Below the pieces are notes generated by a model. It had not been told where the DNA came from. It did not search any database and saw only the letters and a list, made by a program, of their open reading frames with translations. 64,000 nucleotides of DNA from Actinomycetes bacterium (GTDB taxonomy: Bacteria; Actinomycetota; Actinomycetes; Actinomycetales; Dermatophilaceae), in NCBI GenBank assembly GCA_029778715.1, contig JAKOPT010000019.1:1-64000 (forward strand). Reading direction: 5' to 3'. A program made the translations under genes and the position numbers. Positions 1 to 11,166 of the stretch are shown here, piece by piece (within the stretch, counting starts at the first letter, position 1; the number at the start of each line of letters is the position of its first letter).

Positions 1-252
1 CGCCAGAAGGGGCAAAGACATTGCGTCACTTCTTGGATCAGTGCGAGACGTACCCAAGAGCTATCGACCCCACAACTCCGGAGCAGACGGTTGCTAGCAT
101 CGAAGCACGAGTCTATGGCATAGACCGCGATGACAGCTAGCCGCAAAAACAGTAAACTAGTTGACAATTTCAACCATATACTGTATAATGTGAATCATAC
201 GCTACGTTTAACTTTAATAAATGGTGGGCGTACAAAGGAGATTGAATCTATC

Positions 253-1137
253 ATGACAAGTAAAAACATCGATCGCAAAACTCCTCACTGGGTCAAGTTG
301 ACTGCTGAGGCTGTCATTTTTCTTGGCGCTACTGGAGTTACAGCAGCGTGCAGCAAAAGTATTGGTGACACGCCGCCGCCCGCGACGACTTCAGCTAGCG
401 CCGAACTAACACCGGGTCGAAGTCCCAGTGCATCAAACTCAGCGCACGAGACGATTGTTCCCCTCAGCCCAGAAATACAAGCGGTAGCAAACTCGCTTAG
501 CCCTGATAAGCTCGCGGTTATGTCAAGAGAAGAACTGGTAGATGCGTTCGCAATCAAGATCGAGAGCTTAGACAAGGCAAATATTCAGAAGAGTTATCTT
601 GAAAACTTTGAGGTGCGTGTCAATGCGCTCTTCAATGCCGCAATGACCGAAAAGGGTAATAACTGGAATCCAAAAACTGAAGATAGCAATGCTTTTACTG
701 AAAGAAATTCTGATAGGTATGCGCCTGCTGTCAATGTGCTTTTCGGAAAACCAGTTGACACGCCGCTAGAATATTCAGATTCAGCATACACAACAGGCTA
801 TGCTCGTTACTATTTATTGCATAACTTTGCGACTTCTGGCGGTAAGTTACCTGCAGAATACTCACGAACATCCACGATTCTACCCGACAGCATTCAAACT
901 ACTAAAAGTGGAGACGGAGTAGGTCAGCCATTTAGTGTCAGTTTCACGATACATGTCATCGATACGCACGATATGAGTGCCGCGATCACAAAAGCAATTG
1001 GTAATAACCCGTTAGCTATTCAGGCAGAACAAGAATATAAGACTGAATTCTTTGACGTAAAGGTGGATGAAAAGGGATATATGGCTCCTACCTCCTTTAA
1101 AGAAGCCCTTATAAAATCCAATCTGCCCAGCAACTAA
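253..1137 (+). CDS. hypothetical lipoprotein-like protein (low-GC segment)
   Basis: ORF 130-1137; the internal ATG at 253 is preceded by an aaaggag ribosome-binding site; hydrophobic segment followed by VTAAC (lipobox-like); composition differs from the rest of the window. Confidence 0.6.
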   Translation: MTSKNIDRKTPHWVKLTAEAVIFLGATGVTAACSKSIGDTPPPATTSASAELTPGRSPSASNSAHETIVPLSPEIQAVANSLSPDKLAVMSREELVDAFAIKIESLDKANIQKSYLENFEVRVNALFNAAMTEKGNNWNPKTEDSNAFTERNSDRYAPAVNVLFGKPVDTPLEYSDSAYTTGYARYYLLHNFATSGGKLPAEYSRTSTILPDSIQTTKSGDGVGQPFSVSFTIHVIDTHDMSAAITKAIGNNPLAIQAEQEYKTEFFDVKVDEKGYMAPTSFKEALIKSNLPSN

Positions 1138-1190
1138 TCCTAAGAACTAATCTCTAGCGCGATGAACTTAAATCGCTTATACTTATACGT

Positions 1191-2975
1191 ATGCGCGCCT
1201 TGGTTCATAGAGCAGCTCTATTTCTACTAGCATCTTGTCTTGTTGTCAGTACGCTAATACTAGGTAATTCGCCAGCCCTAGCACTTAGTATGGACAATCC
1301 TTCTGATGCCGTTAAGTCATACCAGTATTATTATGCTGTAGCAAAATGCATAATGCCAAACTACCCTGCATCCGATGTTGCATCTGGGAAAATTGGAGAT
1401 AGTAGGGTATTTAAGGTAGGGCATCTGATTGATCGAGGCGACGGTGAGCAAGAGTGCAATACAATCATGCCAGCAGCAATAAAATTTTGGGGCTATGCGA
1501 GTCTAGGTGATGCACTAAAAGACTGGGGATATTCTCAGCCTACGACTACAAATACCTTCTGGTCAAACTCATCGCCAGCAAGCGGAACACTTAGTGCAAT
1601 ACGAAAAAAGATATATAACAATAGCAATCCGTCACTAAACGACGCTCAGCTCTACGAGCTTTACTACAACTCTTTTATGAGTGGATGCAAGGCCACTGGA
1701 GGCATTAGCTACGACAGTGCTGACGCAGGTGTTCGTACTGCAGCTGAGAGTGGGTCGGGGAAATATGTTATAACCACAATCGTAACAGGAAGTCCGCCAG
1801 CTCAGCAAAAGATGATATATACGGTTGATGACCCAGGCGCAGCAATTAGCCTTGTTGAAGATGGTGCAGCAATTAGCAGTAGTCGAGAGTGTAGGACTCT
1901 AGCAAACTTTATAACCGAAAAAGCTCCGGCATATATGACCTGGGCAATAGCCAATGAAGGTTTATATGCAGGCTCCTCTACTGCAACAGGAGTAGGCGGG
2001 TCTGAAGCTGCTAGCGGCGAAAAAGGCAAATCCACATGCAACGTAGACGGTATCGGCTGGACAGTGTGTCCTGTCATGAACTTTCTCGGTGGACTGATGG
2101 ATAAAATGGTAGCCTACCTCGGCGATACGTTCCTGAAGACCAATTCAGACCTAGTGAAGGCCGATGACTCAAATGGAACTTACGTTGCCTGGAAAATATT
2201 TAGAAACTATGCAAATATCGCCTTTATTATAGCGTTTTTGTTCGTGATTTACTCACAGATCACTGGAGCTGGCGCAAGCAATTATGGCCTAAAACGCATG
2301 CTGCCTAGACTGATAGTTTCAGCAATTCTGGTAAACATGTCGTTCATCATTTGTCAGCTTGCCGTTGATATAAGTAATGCTCTCGGCTTTGGGGTGACCG
2401 GCCTCTTTCAGGGCGTAATCTCAGAAGTAGGCAAAAGCTCAAATCTCGCAGGCACCGATAGCGGCAGCGCCTGGGCTGATGCTATAGGAGGTGCTAATGG
2501 TGTGCTTGTAGCCGGTGTAGGGGTAGCACTTGCCCTAGCGCTCGGTATCCTCATACCCGCACTTGTCGCGGTGTTGTTGGTCGTTGTTATTCTTTTGGCT
2601 CGTCAGGCTATTATCGTACTTCTCATTGTCGCCGCGCCTCTGGCTTTTGTCGCCTACCTCCTGCCAAATACTGAAGATTGGTTCAAAAAATGGTACAAGA
2701 TGTTCTTCAACCTCCTCATGGTATTCCCGATAATCGCAGGAGTATTTGGCGCAAGTAAACTTGCAGCCATGATAATCAATACAATCGGTGTCACGCAGGA
2801 TGATGGATCCCTCAAGCTTATGGCGTTGGGTATCACGGTTATTCCATTCTTTGTCGTACCAGGTCTACTGAAAGGAGCTATGGCTGCTACAGGCGCCCTC
2901 GGCGCAAAATTACAAGGTTACGGCGATAGAGCGACTGGCAATATGGGTTCGAAAGCGAAGGACAACTACAAAAAC
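1191..2975 (+). CDS. TrbL/VirB6-like polytopic membrane protein with signal peptide, 3' end truncated at the junction
   Basis: N-terminal signal sequence; several TM helices (YANIAFIIAFLFVIYSQITGAG, LILPALVAVLLVVVILLARQAIIVLLIVAAPLAFVAYLLP); resembles Patescibacteria T4SS-like membrane proteins. ORF residues after ~2,975 are antisense read-through of the actinobacterial DNA. Confidence 0.6.
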
Positions 2976-3313
2976 TCAGACTTCGCAGTCTCCCGCAGCG
3001 TCCCCAAGAACCGCACCGTGGCCTCGCGTCCATGCCGCGCCGCGATCGTCTCCGGCGCCACCGGCCACAGCGCCGACACCCAGCCGCCGTTGCGACCGCT
3101 CGCCCCGAACCCGACGCAGCGGGCCTCGAGCACGACAACCCGCAGGTCCGGGGCGTGGCGCAGGAGGTGGTATGCCGTCCACAGCCCGGTGTAGCCGCCG
3201 CCGACGACGAGGACATCGGCGCGGCCAGGCCCCAGGGCTGCCAACGACGAGGCGGCCGGCCCGGCGGGGCCGGGGCGCGGGTCCTCGTCCCACCACAGCG
3301 GGAAGGTGGACAC
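2976..3313 (-). CDS. FAD-dependent oxidoreductase (DadA/PuuB-like), N-terminal fragment truncated by the junction
   Basis: GTG start at 3313 (VSTFPLWWDEDP...); Rossmann motif DVLVVGGGYTGLWTAYHLL and GFGASGRNGGWVS; the reading frame loses homology-like character after ...FLGTLRET. Confidence 0.75.
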
Positions 3314-3315
3314 GG

Positions 3316-4755
3316 TCAGAGGTGGTTCTCGGCCTCGACGAGGACGCCGCGCAACCGGGAGGCGATGTCCTCGAACTCGGCCGGCCCGACGGTGAGCGGC
3401 GGCGCCAACTGGATGACCGGGTCGCCGCGGTCGTCGGCGCGACAGTAGATGCCGGCGTCGAAAAGCGCCTTGGACAAGAAGCCGCGGAGCAGCCGCTCGC
3501 ACTCGTCGTGGTCGAACGTCTCCCGGGTCGCCTTGTCCTTGACCAGTTCGATGCCGTAGAAGAAGCCGGCGCCGCGGACGTCACCGACGAGCGAAAGGTC
3601 ACGCAGCCCGTCGAGGGCGGCGCGGAAGACCGGGGCGTTGGCCTTGACGTGGTCGGTGAGGCCCTCGCGCTCGAAGATGTCGAGGTTGGCCATCGCCGCC
3701 GCGCAGGACACCGGGTGTCCCCCCCAGGTGTAGCCGTGCGGGAAATAGGTCAGCCCGGACTTGAACGGCTCGAACAACCGGTCCGAGGCCACCATGAGCC
3801 CCAAGGGCGCGTAGCCCGAGGTGATGCCCTTCGCGGTCGTGATGATGTCGGGGACATAGCCGAAGTCGTCGCAGGCGAAGATTGACCCGATGCGGCCGAA
3901 GGCGCAGATCGTCTCGTCGGAGACAAGGAGCACGTCGTACTCGTCGCAAATCTCGCGGACCCGCTCGAAGTAACCCGGGGGCGGCGGGAAGCAGCCGCCG
4001 GAGTTCTGCACCGGCTCCAGGAACACCGCGGCGACGGTCTCGGGCCCCTCGAACTCGATGGCCTCGGCGATCCGGTCCGCGGCCCACCGCCCGAACGCCT
4101 TCTCGTCGTTTTGGAGGTGCTCGGGAGCCCGGTAGAAATTAGTGTTCGGCACCTTGTGGGCGCCGGGCACGAGCGGCTCGAACGGCGCCCGCGCCGGGGG
4201 TATGCCGGTGAGCGACAAGGCGCCATGGGGTGTCCCGTGGTAGGCGATCGAGCGGGAGATCACCTTGTGCTTGGTCGGCTTGCCGGTGAGCTTGAAGTAC
4301 TGCTTGGCCAGTTTCCACGCCGACTCGACGGCCTCGCCACCGCCGGTGGTGAAGAAGACCCGGTTGAGGTCACCAGGGGCGAGGAAGGCGAGGCGCTCGG
4401 CCAGTTCGATGGCCCGCGGGTGGGCGTACGACCACAGCGGGAAGTAGGCCAACTCGCGCGCCTGCGCCGCCATTGCCTCGGCGATCTCGGTGCGCCCGTG
4501 GCCGACCTGGGTGACGAACAGCCCGGCGAGCCCGTCGATGTACTCCCGGCCTCGGTCGTCCCAGATCCGGTGACCCTCACCACGGACGATGATCGGCACC
4601 GAGTGGCCCAGGCCCCCGTCCCCGTGGTCCTCGAACACCGAATGCCGGGTGAAGTGCATCCACAGGTGGTCGCGGGCAGCCTCGGCCAGCAAGGTGCCGC
4701 GCGGCGTGTGGACATCGGAGGCCGGTTCCCAGATCTCTTCGGGATGGATGCTCAT
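3316..4755 (-). CDS. class III aminotransferase (putrescine/omega-amino acid-pyruvate type)
   Basis: 479 aa; PLP class III motifs (FFTTGGGEAVESAWKLAKQY, LLVSDETICAFGRIGS, TTAKGITSGYAPLG). Confidence 0.85.
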   Translation of the reverse strand: MSIHPEEIWEPASDVHTPRGTLLAEAARDHLWMHFTRHSVFEDHGDGGLGHSVPIIVRGEGHRIWDDRGREYIDGLAGLFVTQVGHGRTEIAEAMAAQARELAYFPLWSYAHPRAIELAERLAFLAPGDLNRVFFTTGGGEAVESAWKLAKQYFKLTGKPTKHKVISRSIAYHGTPHGALSLTGIPPARAPFEPLVPGAHKVPNTNFYRAPEHLQNDEKAFGRWAADRIAEAIEFEGPETVAAVFLEPVQNSGGCFPPPPGYFERVREICDEYDVLLVSDETICAFGRIGSIFACDDFGYVPDIITTAKGITSGYAPLGLMVASDRLFEPFKSGLTYFPHGYTWGGHPVSCAAAMANLDIFEREGLTDHVKANAPVFRAALDGLRDLSLVGDVRGAGFFYGIELVKDKATRETFDHDECERLLRGFLSKALFDAGIYCRADDRGDPVIQLAPPLTVGPAEFEDIASRLRGVLVEAENHL

Positions 4756-5246
4756 CGTGTTCCCCAGTCATAGTGCTGTTTGTTGAGTTTGAGATAGACG
4801 AAGGTCTCGGTGGACACCACGCCCTCGATGGGGCGGATGCGGTGGGTCAGCACCTCCAGGAGGTGGTCATCGTCCTCGCAGACGACCTCGCAGAGGAGGT
4901 CGAAACTGCCCGCGGTCGTCACGGCATACGCCACCTCGGGGATCGCGGTGACGGCCGCGCCGACCACCCCGAGATCGCCACGGGTGCGGATGCCGATCAT
5001 CGCCTGCCGCCTGAATCCCACCTGCAACGGGTCGGTAACGGCGACGATCTGCATGACCCCGAGATCGATGAGACGCTGGACCCGCTGGCGCACCGCCGCC
5101 TCGGAGAGGCCGACCTCCTTGGCGATCGCGGCATACGAGGCGCGCCCGTCGACCTGGAGCAGTTCCACGATGCGTTTGGCGGCATCGTCCAGTCGCGGCG
5201 ACTGGCGGTCGCGGCGGGTGCTCGGAGGCGGGCTCATGGGGGGCAT
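4752..5246 (-). CDS. Lrp/AsnC family transcriptional regulator
   Basis: HTH (RIVELLQVDGRASYAAIAKEVGLSEAAVRQRVQRL) plus RAM-like domain; 4-bp overlap with the downstream aminotransferase. Confidence 0.85.
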   Translation of the reverse strand: MPPMSPPPSTRRDRQSPRLDDAAKRIVELLQVDGRASYAAIAKEVGLSEAAVRQRVQRLIDLGVMQIVAVTDPLQVGFRRQAMIGIRTRGDLGVVGAAVTAIPEVAYAVTTAGSFDLLCEVVCEDDDHLLEVLTHRIRPIEGVVSTETFVYLKLNKQHYDWGTR

Positions 5247-5406
5247 CGTGCCGCGGATTAGCGACTCCTGGCAAGGATTGACGATGGAATCGGTGCTGAC
5301 ACAGACGCAATGCCTCGGAATGCGCAGGAAATCTGGACCATGTCTGGTGTGTCACACCAACTCGTGACTAGAGTGCGCACAACCCCCACCCACGGCGAAG
5401 GAGAGG

Positions 5407-6858
5407 ATGACCGTGTCGAGCACCCGCGTGCTGCGCAACTTCATCGGAGGCGAGTATGTCGATGCTCGCTCCGACGCAACTCAGGAGATCATCAACCCGG
5501 CCACCGGAGGGGTGGTCGCCCAGGCCCCCGTGAGCGGTGCTGAGGACATCGATGCCGCGTATGCCGCGGCGAGCGACGCGTTCGCCGAGTGGGGTCGCAC
5601 CCCGCCCAAGGTGCGCCAGGCGGCCCTTCTCGGGATCGCCTCGGCCATCGAGGCCCGGGCTGAGGAGTTCGTCGCTCTCGAAGCCGAAAACACCGGCAAG
5701 CCGCATGCCCTCACCCGCAGTGAGGAAATGCCGCCCATGATCGACCAGATCCGGTTCTTCGCCGGAGCCGCGCGCGTCCTCGAGGGCCGCGCCGCCGCCG
5801 AGTACATGCCCGGCCACACCTCGTGGATCCGGCGCGAGCCGATCGGGGTCATCGGGCAGGTCACGCCGTGGAACTACCCGATGATGATGGCGACCTGGAA
5901 GTTCGCCCCGGCCATCGCCGCCGGCAACACCATCGTCCTCAAGCCGAGCGACACGACCCCGGAGACGACCCTGCTGCTCGCCGAGATCGCCAGCGAGTTC
6001 CTCCCCGCAGGTGTCTTCAACGTCGTCACCGGTGACCGCGACACCGGCCGGATGGTCGTCGAACACCCGACCCCGGGCATGGTCGCCATCACCGGATCGG
6101 TGCGCGCCGGCGCCGAGGTGGCCGCGAGTGCCGCGCCGGGCATCAAGCGGGTCCACCTCGAACTCGGCGGCAAGGCCCCGGTCGTCGTCTTCGGTGACGC
6201 CGACCTCGACGCCGCGGTCGAGGGCATCGCCATCGCCGGCTACTTCAACGCCGGTCAGGATTGCACCGCCGCTACCCGGGTCCTTGTCGAGGCCAGCGCC
6301 TACGACGACTTCGTCGCCGCCATCGCGGCATACGCCAAGAACGAGGCCAAGGTCGGCCTGCCCGACGACGAGGACGCCCTCTTCGGCCCGGTCAACAACG
6401 CCAACCAGCTCGCCCGGGTCACCGGCTTCCTCGACCGGGTGCCCGGCCACGCGACCATCGCCGCCGGCGGGGTGCGCGCCACGGCCCTGGGCGACGGCTA
6501 CTTCATCGAGCCGACCATCGTCGCGGGCCTGCGCCAGGACGACGAGATGATCCAGAACGAGATCTTCGGCCCGGTCATCACCGTCCAGAAGTTCGACGAC
6601 GAGGCCGAGGCGCTGCGCTTCGCCAACGGCGTCGACTACGGGCTCGCCTCCTCGGTGTGGACCAAGGACTTCGGGCGGGCCATGCGGATGAGCGCGGCCC
6701 TCGACTTCGGGTGCGTCTGGCTCAACACGCACATCCCGATCGTCGCCGAAATGCCGCACGGCGGGTTCAAGCGGTCCGGCTACGGCAAGGACTTGTCGAT
6801 GTACGGGTTCGAGGACTACACCCGCATCAAGCACGTCATGGCCAACATCGAGAGCTGA
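5407..6858 (+). CDS. aldehyde dehydrogenase, likely gamma-aminobutyraldehyde dehydrogenase
   Basis: 483 aa [37 protein letters not shown]; located in the polyamine cluster. Confidence 0.85.
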   Translation: MTVSSTRVLRNFIGGEYVDARSDATQEIINPATGGVVAQAPVSGAEDIDAAYAAASDAFAEWGRTPPKVRQAALLGIASAIEARAEEFVALEAENTGKPHALTRSEEMPPMIDQIRFFAGAARVLEGRAAAEYMPGHTSWIRREPIGVIGQVTPWNYPMMMATWKFAPAIAAGNTIVLKPSDTTPETTLLLAEIASEFLPAGVFNVVTGDRDTGRMVVEHPTPGMVAITGSVRAGAEVAASAAPGIKRVHLELGGKAPVVVFGDADLDAAVEGIAIAGYFNAGQDCTAATRVLVEASAYDDFVAAIAAYAKNEAKVGLPDDEDALFGPVNNANQLARVTGFLDRVPGHATIAAGGVRATALGDGYFIEPTIVAGLRQDDEMIQNEIFGPVITVQKFDDEAEALRFANGVDYGLASSVWTKDFGRAMRMSAALDFGCVWLNTHIPIVAEMPHGGFKRSGYGKDLSMYGFEDYTRIKHVMANIES

Positions 6859-6868
6859 GGAACGATAG

Positions 6869-8110
6869 ATGTCCGGTATGCCGTCCCGCCCGCTCCCGCG
6901 GGACCCGGCCGTTGCGCAGTTGGTCCGGGCCGCGTCAGCGGGTGGGTTCACGCGCCGCGCCCTGCTCGGCTTGGGCGCTGGGGGTGCGGCCGCGGCCGCC
7001 CTGGCTGCCTGTGCCCCCCCGGCGCCCCCGGCGGGGTCGAAGGCGCTGACCCTGCCCAAGGACGTGTCCGCGACCGACAAGGTGGTCCGCTGGGCCAACT
7101 GGACGGCATACCTGGACTATGACGAGAACACGAAGAAGTACCCGTCGCTGGAGAACTTCATCGCCAAGTCCGGCATCCAGGCGACCTACTCGGAGGACAT
7201 CGAGGACAACGACTCGTACTTCTCCAAGATCGCGCCCCAGTTGCGGGCCGGGCAGGACATCGGGCGGGACATCTTCACGTTCACCGACTGGATGGCCAAC
7301 CGGGTCATCCAGGCCCAGTTGTGCCAGCCGCTCGAACTGTTGCGGATGCCCAACGCCTCGCACCTGCTCAAGCCGCTCCAGGACGTGAGTTTCGACCCGG
7401 GCCGGGCCTACTCGCTCACCTGGCAGAGCGGGTTCGCCGGGATCGGCTACGACAAGTCCAAGGTCGGGCGCGAGTTGAAGTCGCTCGACGACCTCTGGGC
7501 CGACGACCTCAAGGGCAAGGTCGTGGTGCTCAGCGAGTTCCGCGACACCGTGGGGCTGCTCATGCTCCAGCAGGGCGTCGACATCTCCGGCGAGTGGACC
7601 AAGGACCAGTTCCAAAAGGCCGTCGATGCCGTCGACAAGCGCATCTCCGGCGGCAACATCCGCCGGGTCAAGGGCAACAGTTACCTGGAGGACCTCAAGT
7701 CCGGCAACGCGGTCGCGGGCATCGTGTGGAGTGGCGACATCTTCATCCTCCAGGGCGAGACCCAGAACAACAACTGGGAGTTCGTCATCCCCGAATCGGG
7801 TGGCACGTTGTGGTCGGACAACATGATGGTGCCGATCACCTCGACGCACCGGCGCAACGCCCAGGAGTTGATGAACTACTACTACCAGCCCGACGTGGCG
7901 GCGCAGGTCGCGGCCTTTGTCCACTACGTGTGCCCGGTGGCCGGTGCACAGCAGGAGATGGAGAAGATCGACCCGCAACTGGCGCAGTCGCCCTTCATCT
8001 TCCCCAGCGAGGACTACATCGCCAAGCACAACATCAAGGGCTTCCGGGCGTTGACCCCCCAGGAGGATCAGGATTACAGCGAGATCTGGGCAAAGGTGGT
8101 GGGCAACTGA
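6869..8110 (+). CDS. potD: spermidine/putrescine ABC transporter substrate-binding protein
   Basis: Tat-like/lipobox N-terminus (RRALLGLGAGGAAAAALAAC); PotD-like fold; followed by potABC. Confidence 0.85.
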   Translation: MSGMPSRPLPRDPAVAQLVRAASAGGFTRRALLGLGAGGAAAAALAACAPPAPPAGSKALTLPKDVSATDKVVRWANWTAYLDYDENTKKYPSLENFIAKSGIQATYSEDIEDNDSYFSKIAPQLRAGQDIGRDIFTFTDWMANRVIQAQLCQPLELLRMPNASHLLKPLQDVSFDPGRAYSLTWQSGFAGIGYDKSKVGRELKSLDDLWADDLKGKVVVLSEFRDTVGLLMLQQGVDISGEWTKDQFQKAVDAVDKRISGGNIRRVKGNSYLEDLKSGNAVAGIVWSGDIFILQGETQNNNWEFVIPESGGTLWSDNMMVPITSTHRRNAQELMNYYYQPDVAAQVAAFVHYVCPVAGAQQEMEKIDPQLAQSPFIFPSEDYIAKHNIKGFRALTPQEDQDYSEIWAKVVGN

Positions 8111-9333
8111 TGGCCCTTTTCGGCGGTAAGACGGCCGGTTTCCGGGAGGCCAAGGGCGATCTGCGCATCGTCGAGGTGACCAAGTCCTTCGGCGACTTCA
8201 CGGCCGTCGACGATCTCAGTCTCGTCGTCCCGCGCGGTTCGTTCTTCGCTCTGCTCGGGCCCTCGGGCTGCGGCAAGACCACGACGTTGCGCATGGTGGC
8301 GGGTTTGGAAGAGGCCACCCACGGCCGCATCTTCATCGGGGACACCGACCTCACGGGGAGCCGACCCTACGAGCGTCCGGTCAACACCGTCTTCCAGAGC
8401 TACGCCCTGTTTCCGCACCTCACGGTGCGCGACAACGTCGCCTTCGGGCCCAAACGTCGGGGCCTGGCCAACGCGACCACGTTGGCCGACGAGGCGCTCG
8501 ACCTCGTGCAACTGCCCCATCTCGCCGACCGCAAGCCGGCCCAGTTGTCCGGTGGCCAGCAGCAACGGGTCGCCGTGGCGCGGGCCCTGGTCAACCGGCC
8601 CGAGGTGCTGCTCCTCGACGAGCCGCTCGGTGCCTTGGACCTGAAGTTGCGCCGCCAGATGCAGGTCGAACTCAAACGCATCCAAACCGAGGTGGGTTTG
8701 ACCTTCATCCACGTGACGCACGACCAGGAGGAGGCCATGACCATGGCCGACACGGTCGCCGTCATGAACCACGGCCGGATCGAACAGATGGGGGCCCCCG
8801 AGGCGCTCTACGACCTGCCCCTGACCGCTTTCGTCGCCAACTTCGTCGGCCAGTCCAACCTGGGCATGGGCCGCATCATCGACAGCGACGGCGACCACTA
8901 CGTCGCCGATGTCCAGGGCACGAGGGTGAGCATCCCCAAGGCCCGCTGTCAGGTCAGTTCCGGAGACGTCCTGTTCGGGGTGCGCCCGGAGAAGGTCAAG
9001 ATCGCCGTCAGCCGGGCCGAAGCGGGCCGCAACGACATACCGGCGACCGTCGTCGACGTCTCCTTCACCGGGGTGGCCACCCAGTACTTGGTGCGGGTCC
9101 CGAGCGGGGCGACGTGGAGCGTCTACGAGCAGAACCTCGACATCGACCCCATCGACCTCCACCCCGGTGACGAGGCGTGGCTCAGCTGGAAGCCCGGGCA
9201 CGCCTTCGGGGTGCCGGTCGACGAGAGCGCCATCAAGGTCGCCACCGACGCGCCGACGACGACGCCGACCGTCGCCGTCGGGCCGGTGACCGCGTCCTCC
9301 CAGGGTCCGATGGCCGGGGCCGACCCGCGATGA
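8110..9333 (+). CDS. potA: spermidine/putrescine ABC transporter ATP-binding protein
   Basis: Start ATG 8110 overlaps the potD stop; Walker [10 protein letters not shown], signature [16 protein letters not shown]-terminal TOBE-like domain. Confidence 0.9.
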   Translation: MALFGGKTAGFREAKGDLRIVEVTKSFGDFTAVDDLSLVVPRGSFFALLGPSGCGKTTTLRMVAGLEEATHGRIFIGDTDLTGSRPYERPVNTVFQSYALFPHLTVRDNVAFGPKRRGLANATTLADEALDLVQLPHLADRKPAQLSGGQQQRVAVARALVNRPEVLLLDEPLGALDLKLRRQMQVELKRIQTEVGLTFIHVTHDQEEAMTMADTVAVMNHGRIEQMGAPEALYDLPLTAFVANFVGQSNLGMGRIIDSDGDHYVADVQGTRVSIPKARCQVSSGDVLFGVRPEKVKIAVSRAEAGRNDIPATVVDVSFTGVATQYLVRVPSGATWSVYEQNLDIDPIDLHPGDEAWLSWKPGHAFGVPVDESAIKVATDAPTTTPTVAVGPVTASSQGPMAGADPR

Positions 9334-10241
9334 GTGCCCTGGCTCACGTCGCCGGCGGCGCCGGTGGCGGCACCGACCAGGCTCCCACCGAGCGGGGCCG
9401 GTCGTGGTTGCCCTATTTGTTGCTGCTTCCCGGATTCTTGTGGTTGGCGATCTTCTTCGTCTTCCCGATGATCCAGTTGTTCACGGTGAGTTTGCAGTCG
9501 CAGTTCCCCGGCTATCCGGGCTACTACTACCGCGACGTCAACTTCCACAACTACCTCGACGCCTTCACCCAGTTCGCCCCGCATTTCGGGCGGTCGCTGC
9601 TCTTCGCCGGGTTGGCGACGTTCTTCGCCTTCTGCCTGGCCTACCCCCTCGCCTATGCGATGGCGTTCAAGGCGGGGCGGTGGCGCAACGTCATGATGAT
9701 CCTGGTCATCGCCCCGTTCTTCACGTCGTTCATTCTGCGCACCATCGCCTGGCGCCAGATTCTCGCCGACGAGGGTCCGGTGGCGTCGACGCTCAACGCG
9801 TTGCACCTGCTGCCCGGTGGGCGGATCACCGAGACCTGGGTGGCGGTCGTCGCCGGTTTGACCTACAACTTCCTGCCGTTCATGGTGCTCCCCATCTATG
9901 CCTCCTTGGAGCGCGCCGATGCCCGGGTCATCGAGGCCGGCGGGGATTTGTATGCCAACGGGTTCACGACCTTCCGCACCGTCACCTTGCCGATGAGTAT
10001 GCCGGGGGTGCTCGCGGGCACGCTGCTCACCTTCATCCCGGCGGCCGGCGATTACGTCAACGCCGATCTGCTCGGGTCGGACCGGAGCACCAAGATGGTC
10101 GGTAACGTCATCGAGAGCCAATTCTTCAAGGTGCCTGGCGGGTTCCCGGTGGCGGCCTCGCTGTCCTTCACCTTGATGGCCTTGATCCTCGTGCTCGTCT
10201 TCGTCTATATCCGCCGCTTCGGCACCGAGGAGTTGCTGTGA
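9330..10241 (+). CDS. potB: spermidine/putrescine ABC transporter permease
   Basis: 4-bp overlap with potA; EAGGDLYANGFTTFRTVTLPMSMPG EAA loop. Confidence 0.88.
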   Translation: MSALAHVAGGAGGGTDQAPTERGRSWLPYLLLLPGFLWLAIFFVFPMIQLFTVSLQSQFPGYPGYYYRDVNFHNYLDAFTQFAPHFGRSLLFAGLATFFAFCLAYPLAYAMAFKAGRWRNVMMILVIAPFFTSFILRTIAWRQILADEGPVASTLNALHLLPGGRITETWVAVVAGLTYNFLPFMVLPIYASLERADARVIEAGGDLYANGFTTFRTVTLPMSMPGVLAGTLLTFIPAAGDYVNADLLGSDRSTKMVGNVIESQFFKVPGGFPVAASLSFTLMALILVLVFVYIRRFGTEELL

Positions 10242-11122
10242 TTACCCCCAGCCCCGCGTCGCTGAGCAGCCAGCGGGCGTCGACGAGTGCGCCCGCGGCA
10301 TACCGGCCCTCCCTGGGGCGCCGGGTCGGATCCTGGATTGCCAACCGGTTTGCGATCATCGCCGCGATCCTGGTGCTGTTCTACTTGTTCTTGCCGGTGG
10401 GTTATACCTTCGTCTTCTCCTTCAACAACTACCGCAAGTCCAATATCGTCTGGAATTCCGAGGGCAGCCCCACGCTCAAACACTGGGCCGATCCCTGTGG
10501 CGCGCCCGGGATTTGTTCGGCGTTGGGCACCTCCCTCAAGGTGGGGCTCATCGCCACCGTGGTCGCCACCGTCCTCGGCACCCTCATCGCGTTCGCCCTG
10601 GTCCGGCACCGCTTCCGGGGCCGGGCGGCGAGCAACCTGCTCGTCTTCATCCCGATGGCCACCCCAGAGATCGTCCTCGGCGCGAGCCTGCTGACCATCT
10701 TCGTCCAGGCCTTCACGTTCTTGAAGTTGGGTTTCTGGACGATCGTCATCGCGCACGTCATGTTCTGCGTGAGTTTCGTCGTCGTCACCGTCAAGGCGCG
10801 CTTGCAAAGTCTCGACCCGCGGCTGGACGAGGCCGCGATGGATTTGTATGCCGGCCCGGGCCAGACGTTCTTGCGGGTCACCTTCCCGTTGGTGCTGCCG
10901 GGTATCGTCGGTGCCTCGTTGCTCGCTTTCTCGTTGTCCTTCGATGACTTCATCATCACGAACTTCGTGAGCGGCAACGAAACCACGTTCCCGAAGTACG
11001 TCTACGTGTCCTATTTGCGCGGCATACCGGCCCAGGCCAACGTCATCGGTTTCTCGATGTTCGTCATTGCCTTGACCCTGGTGATCCTGGGCTCGGTCAT
11101 CGGCAACGCCCGCAAGAAGTAA
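10238..11122 (+). CDS. potC: spermidine/putrescine ABC transporter permease
   Basis: 4-bp overlap with potB; EAAMDLYAGPGQTFLRVTFPLVLPG EAA loop. Confidence 0.88.
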   Translation: MITPSPASLSSQRASTSAPAAYRPSLGRRVGSWIANRFAIIAAILVLFYLFLPVGYTFVFSFNNYRKSNIVWNSEGSPTLKHWADPCGAPGICSALGTSLKVGLIATVVATVLGTLIAFALVRHRFRGRAASNLLVFIPMATPEIVLGASLLTIFVQAFTFLKLGFWTIVIAHVMFCVSFVVVTVKARLQSLDPRLDEAAMDLYAGPGQTFLRVTFPLVLPGIVGASLLAFSLSFDDFIITNFVSGNETTFPKYVYVSYLRGIPAQANVIGFSMFVIALTLVILGSVIGNARKK

Positions 11123-11166
11123 CCCCCCCCGTTGGTCCCCACCGTTTCAGCGCAGATAAGAGAGAC

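Noticed and set aside
2976-3194. C-terminal 70 aa of the 1191-3194 ORF
   Set aside because: Read-through of the antisense strand of the FAD oxidoreductase beyond the chimeric junction; not part of the membrane protein.
5368-7098. 576-aa ORF opposite the aldehyde dehydrogenase
   Set aside because: Antisense artefact; no recognisable domain.
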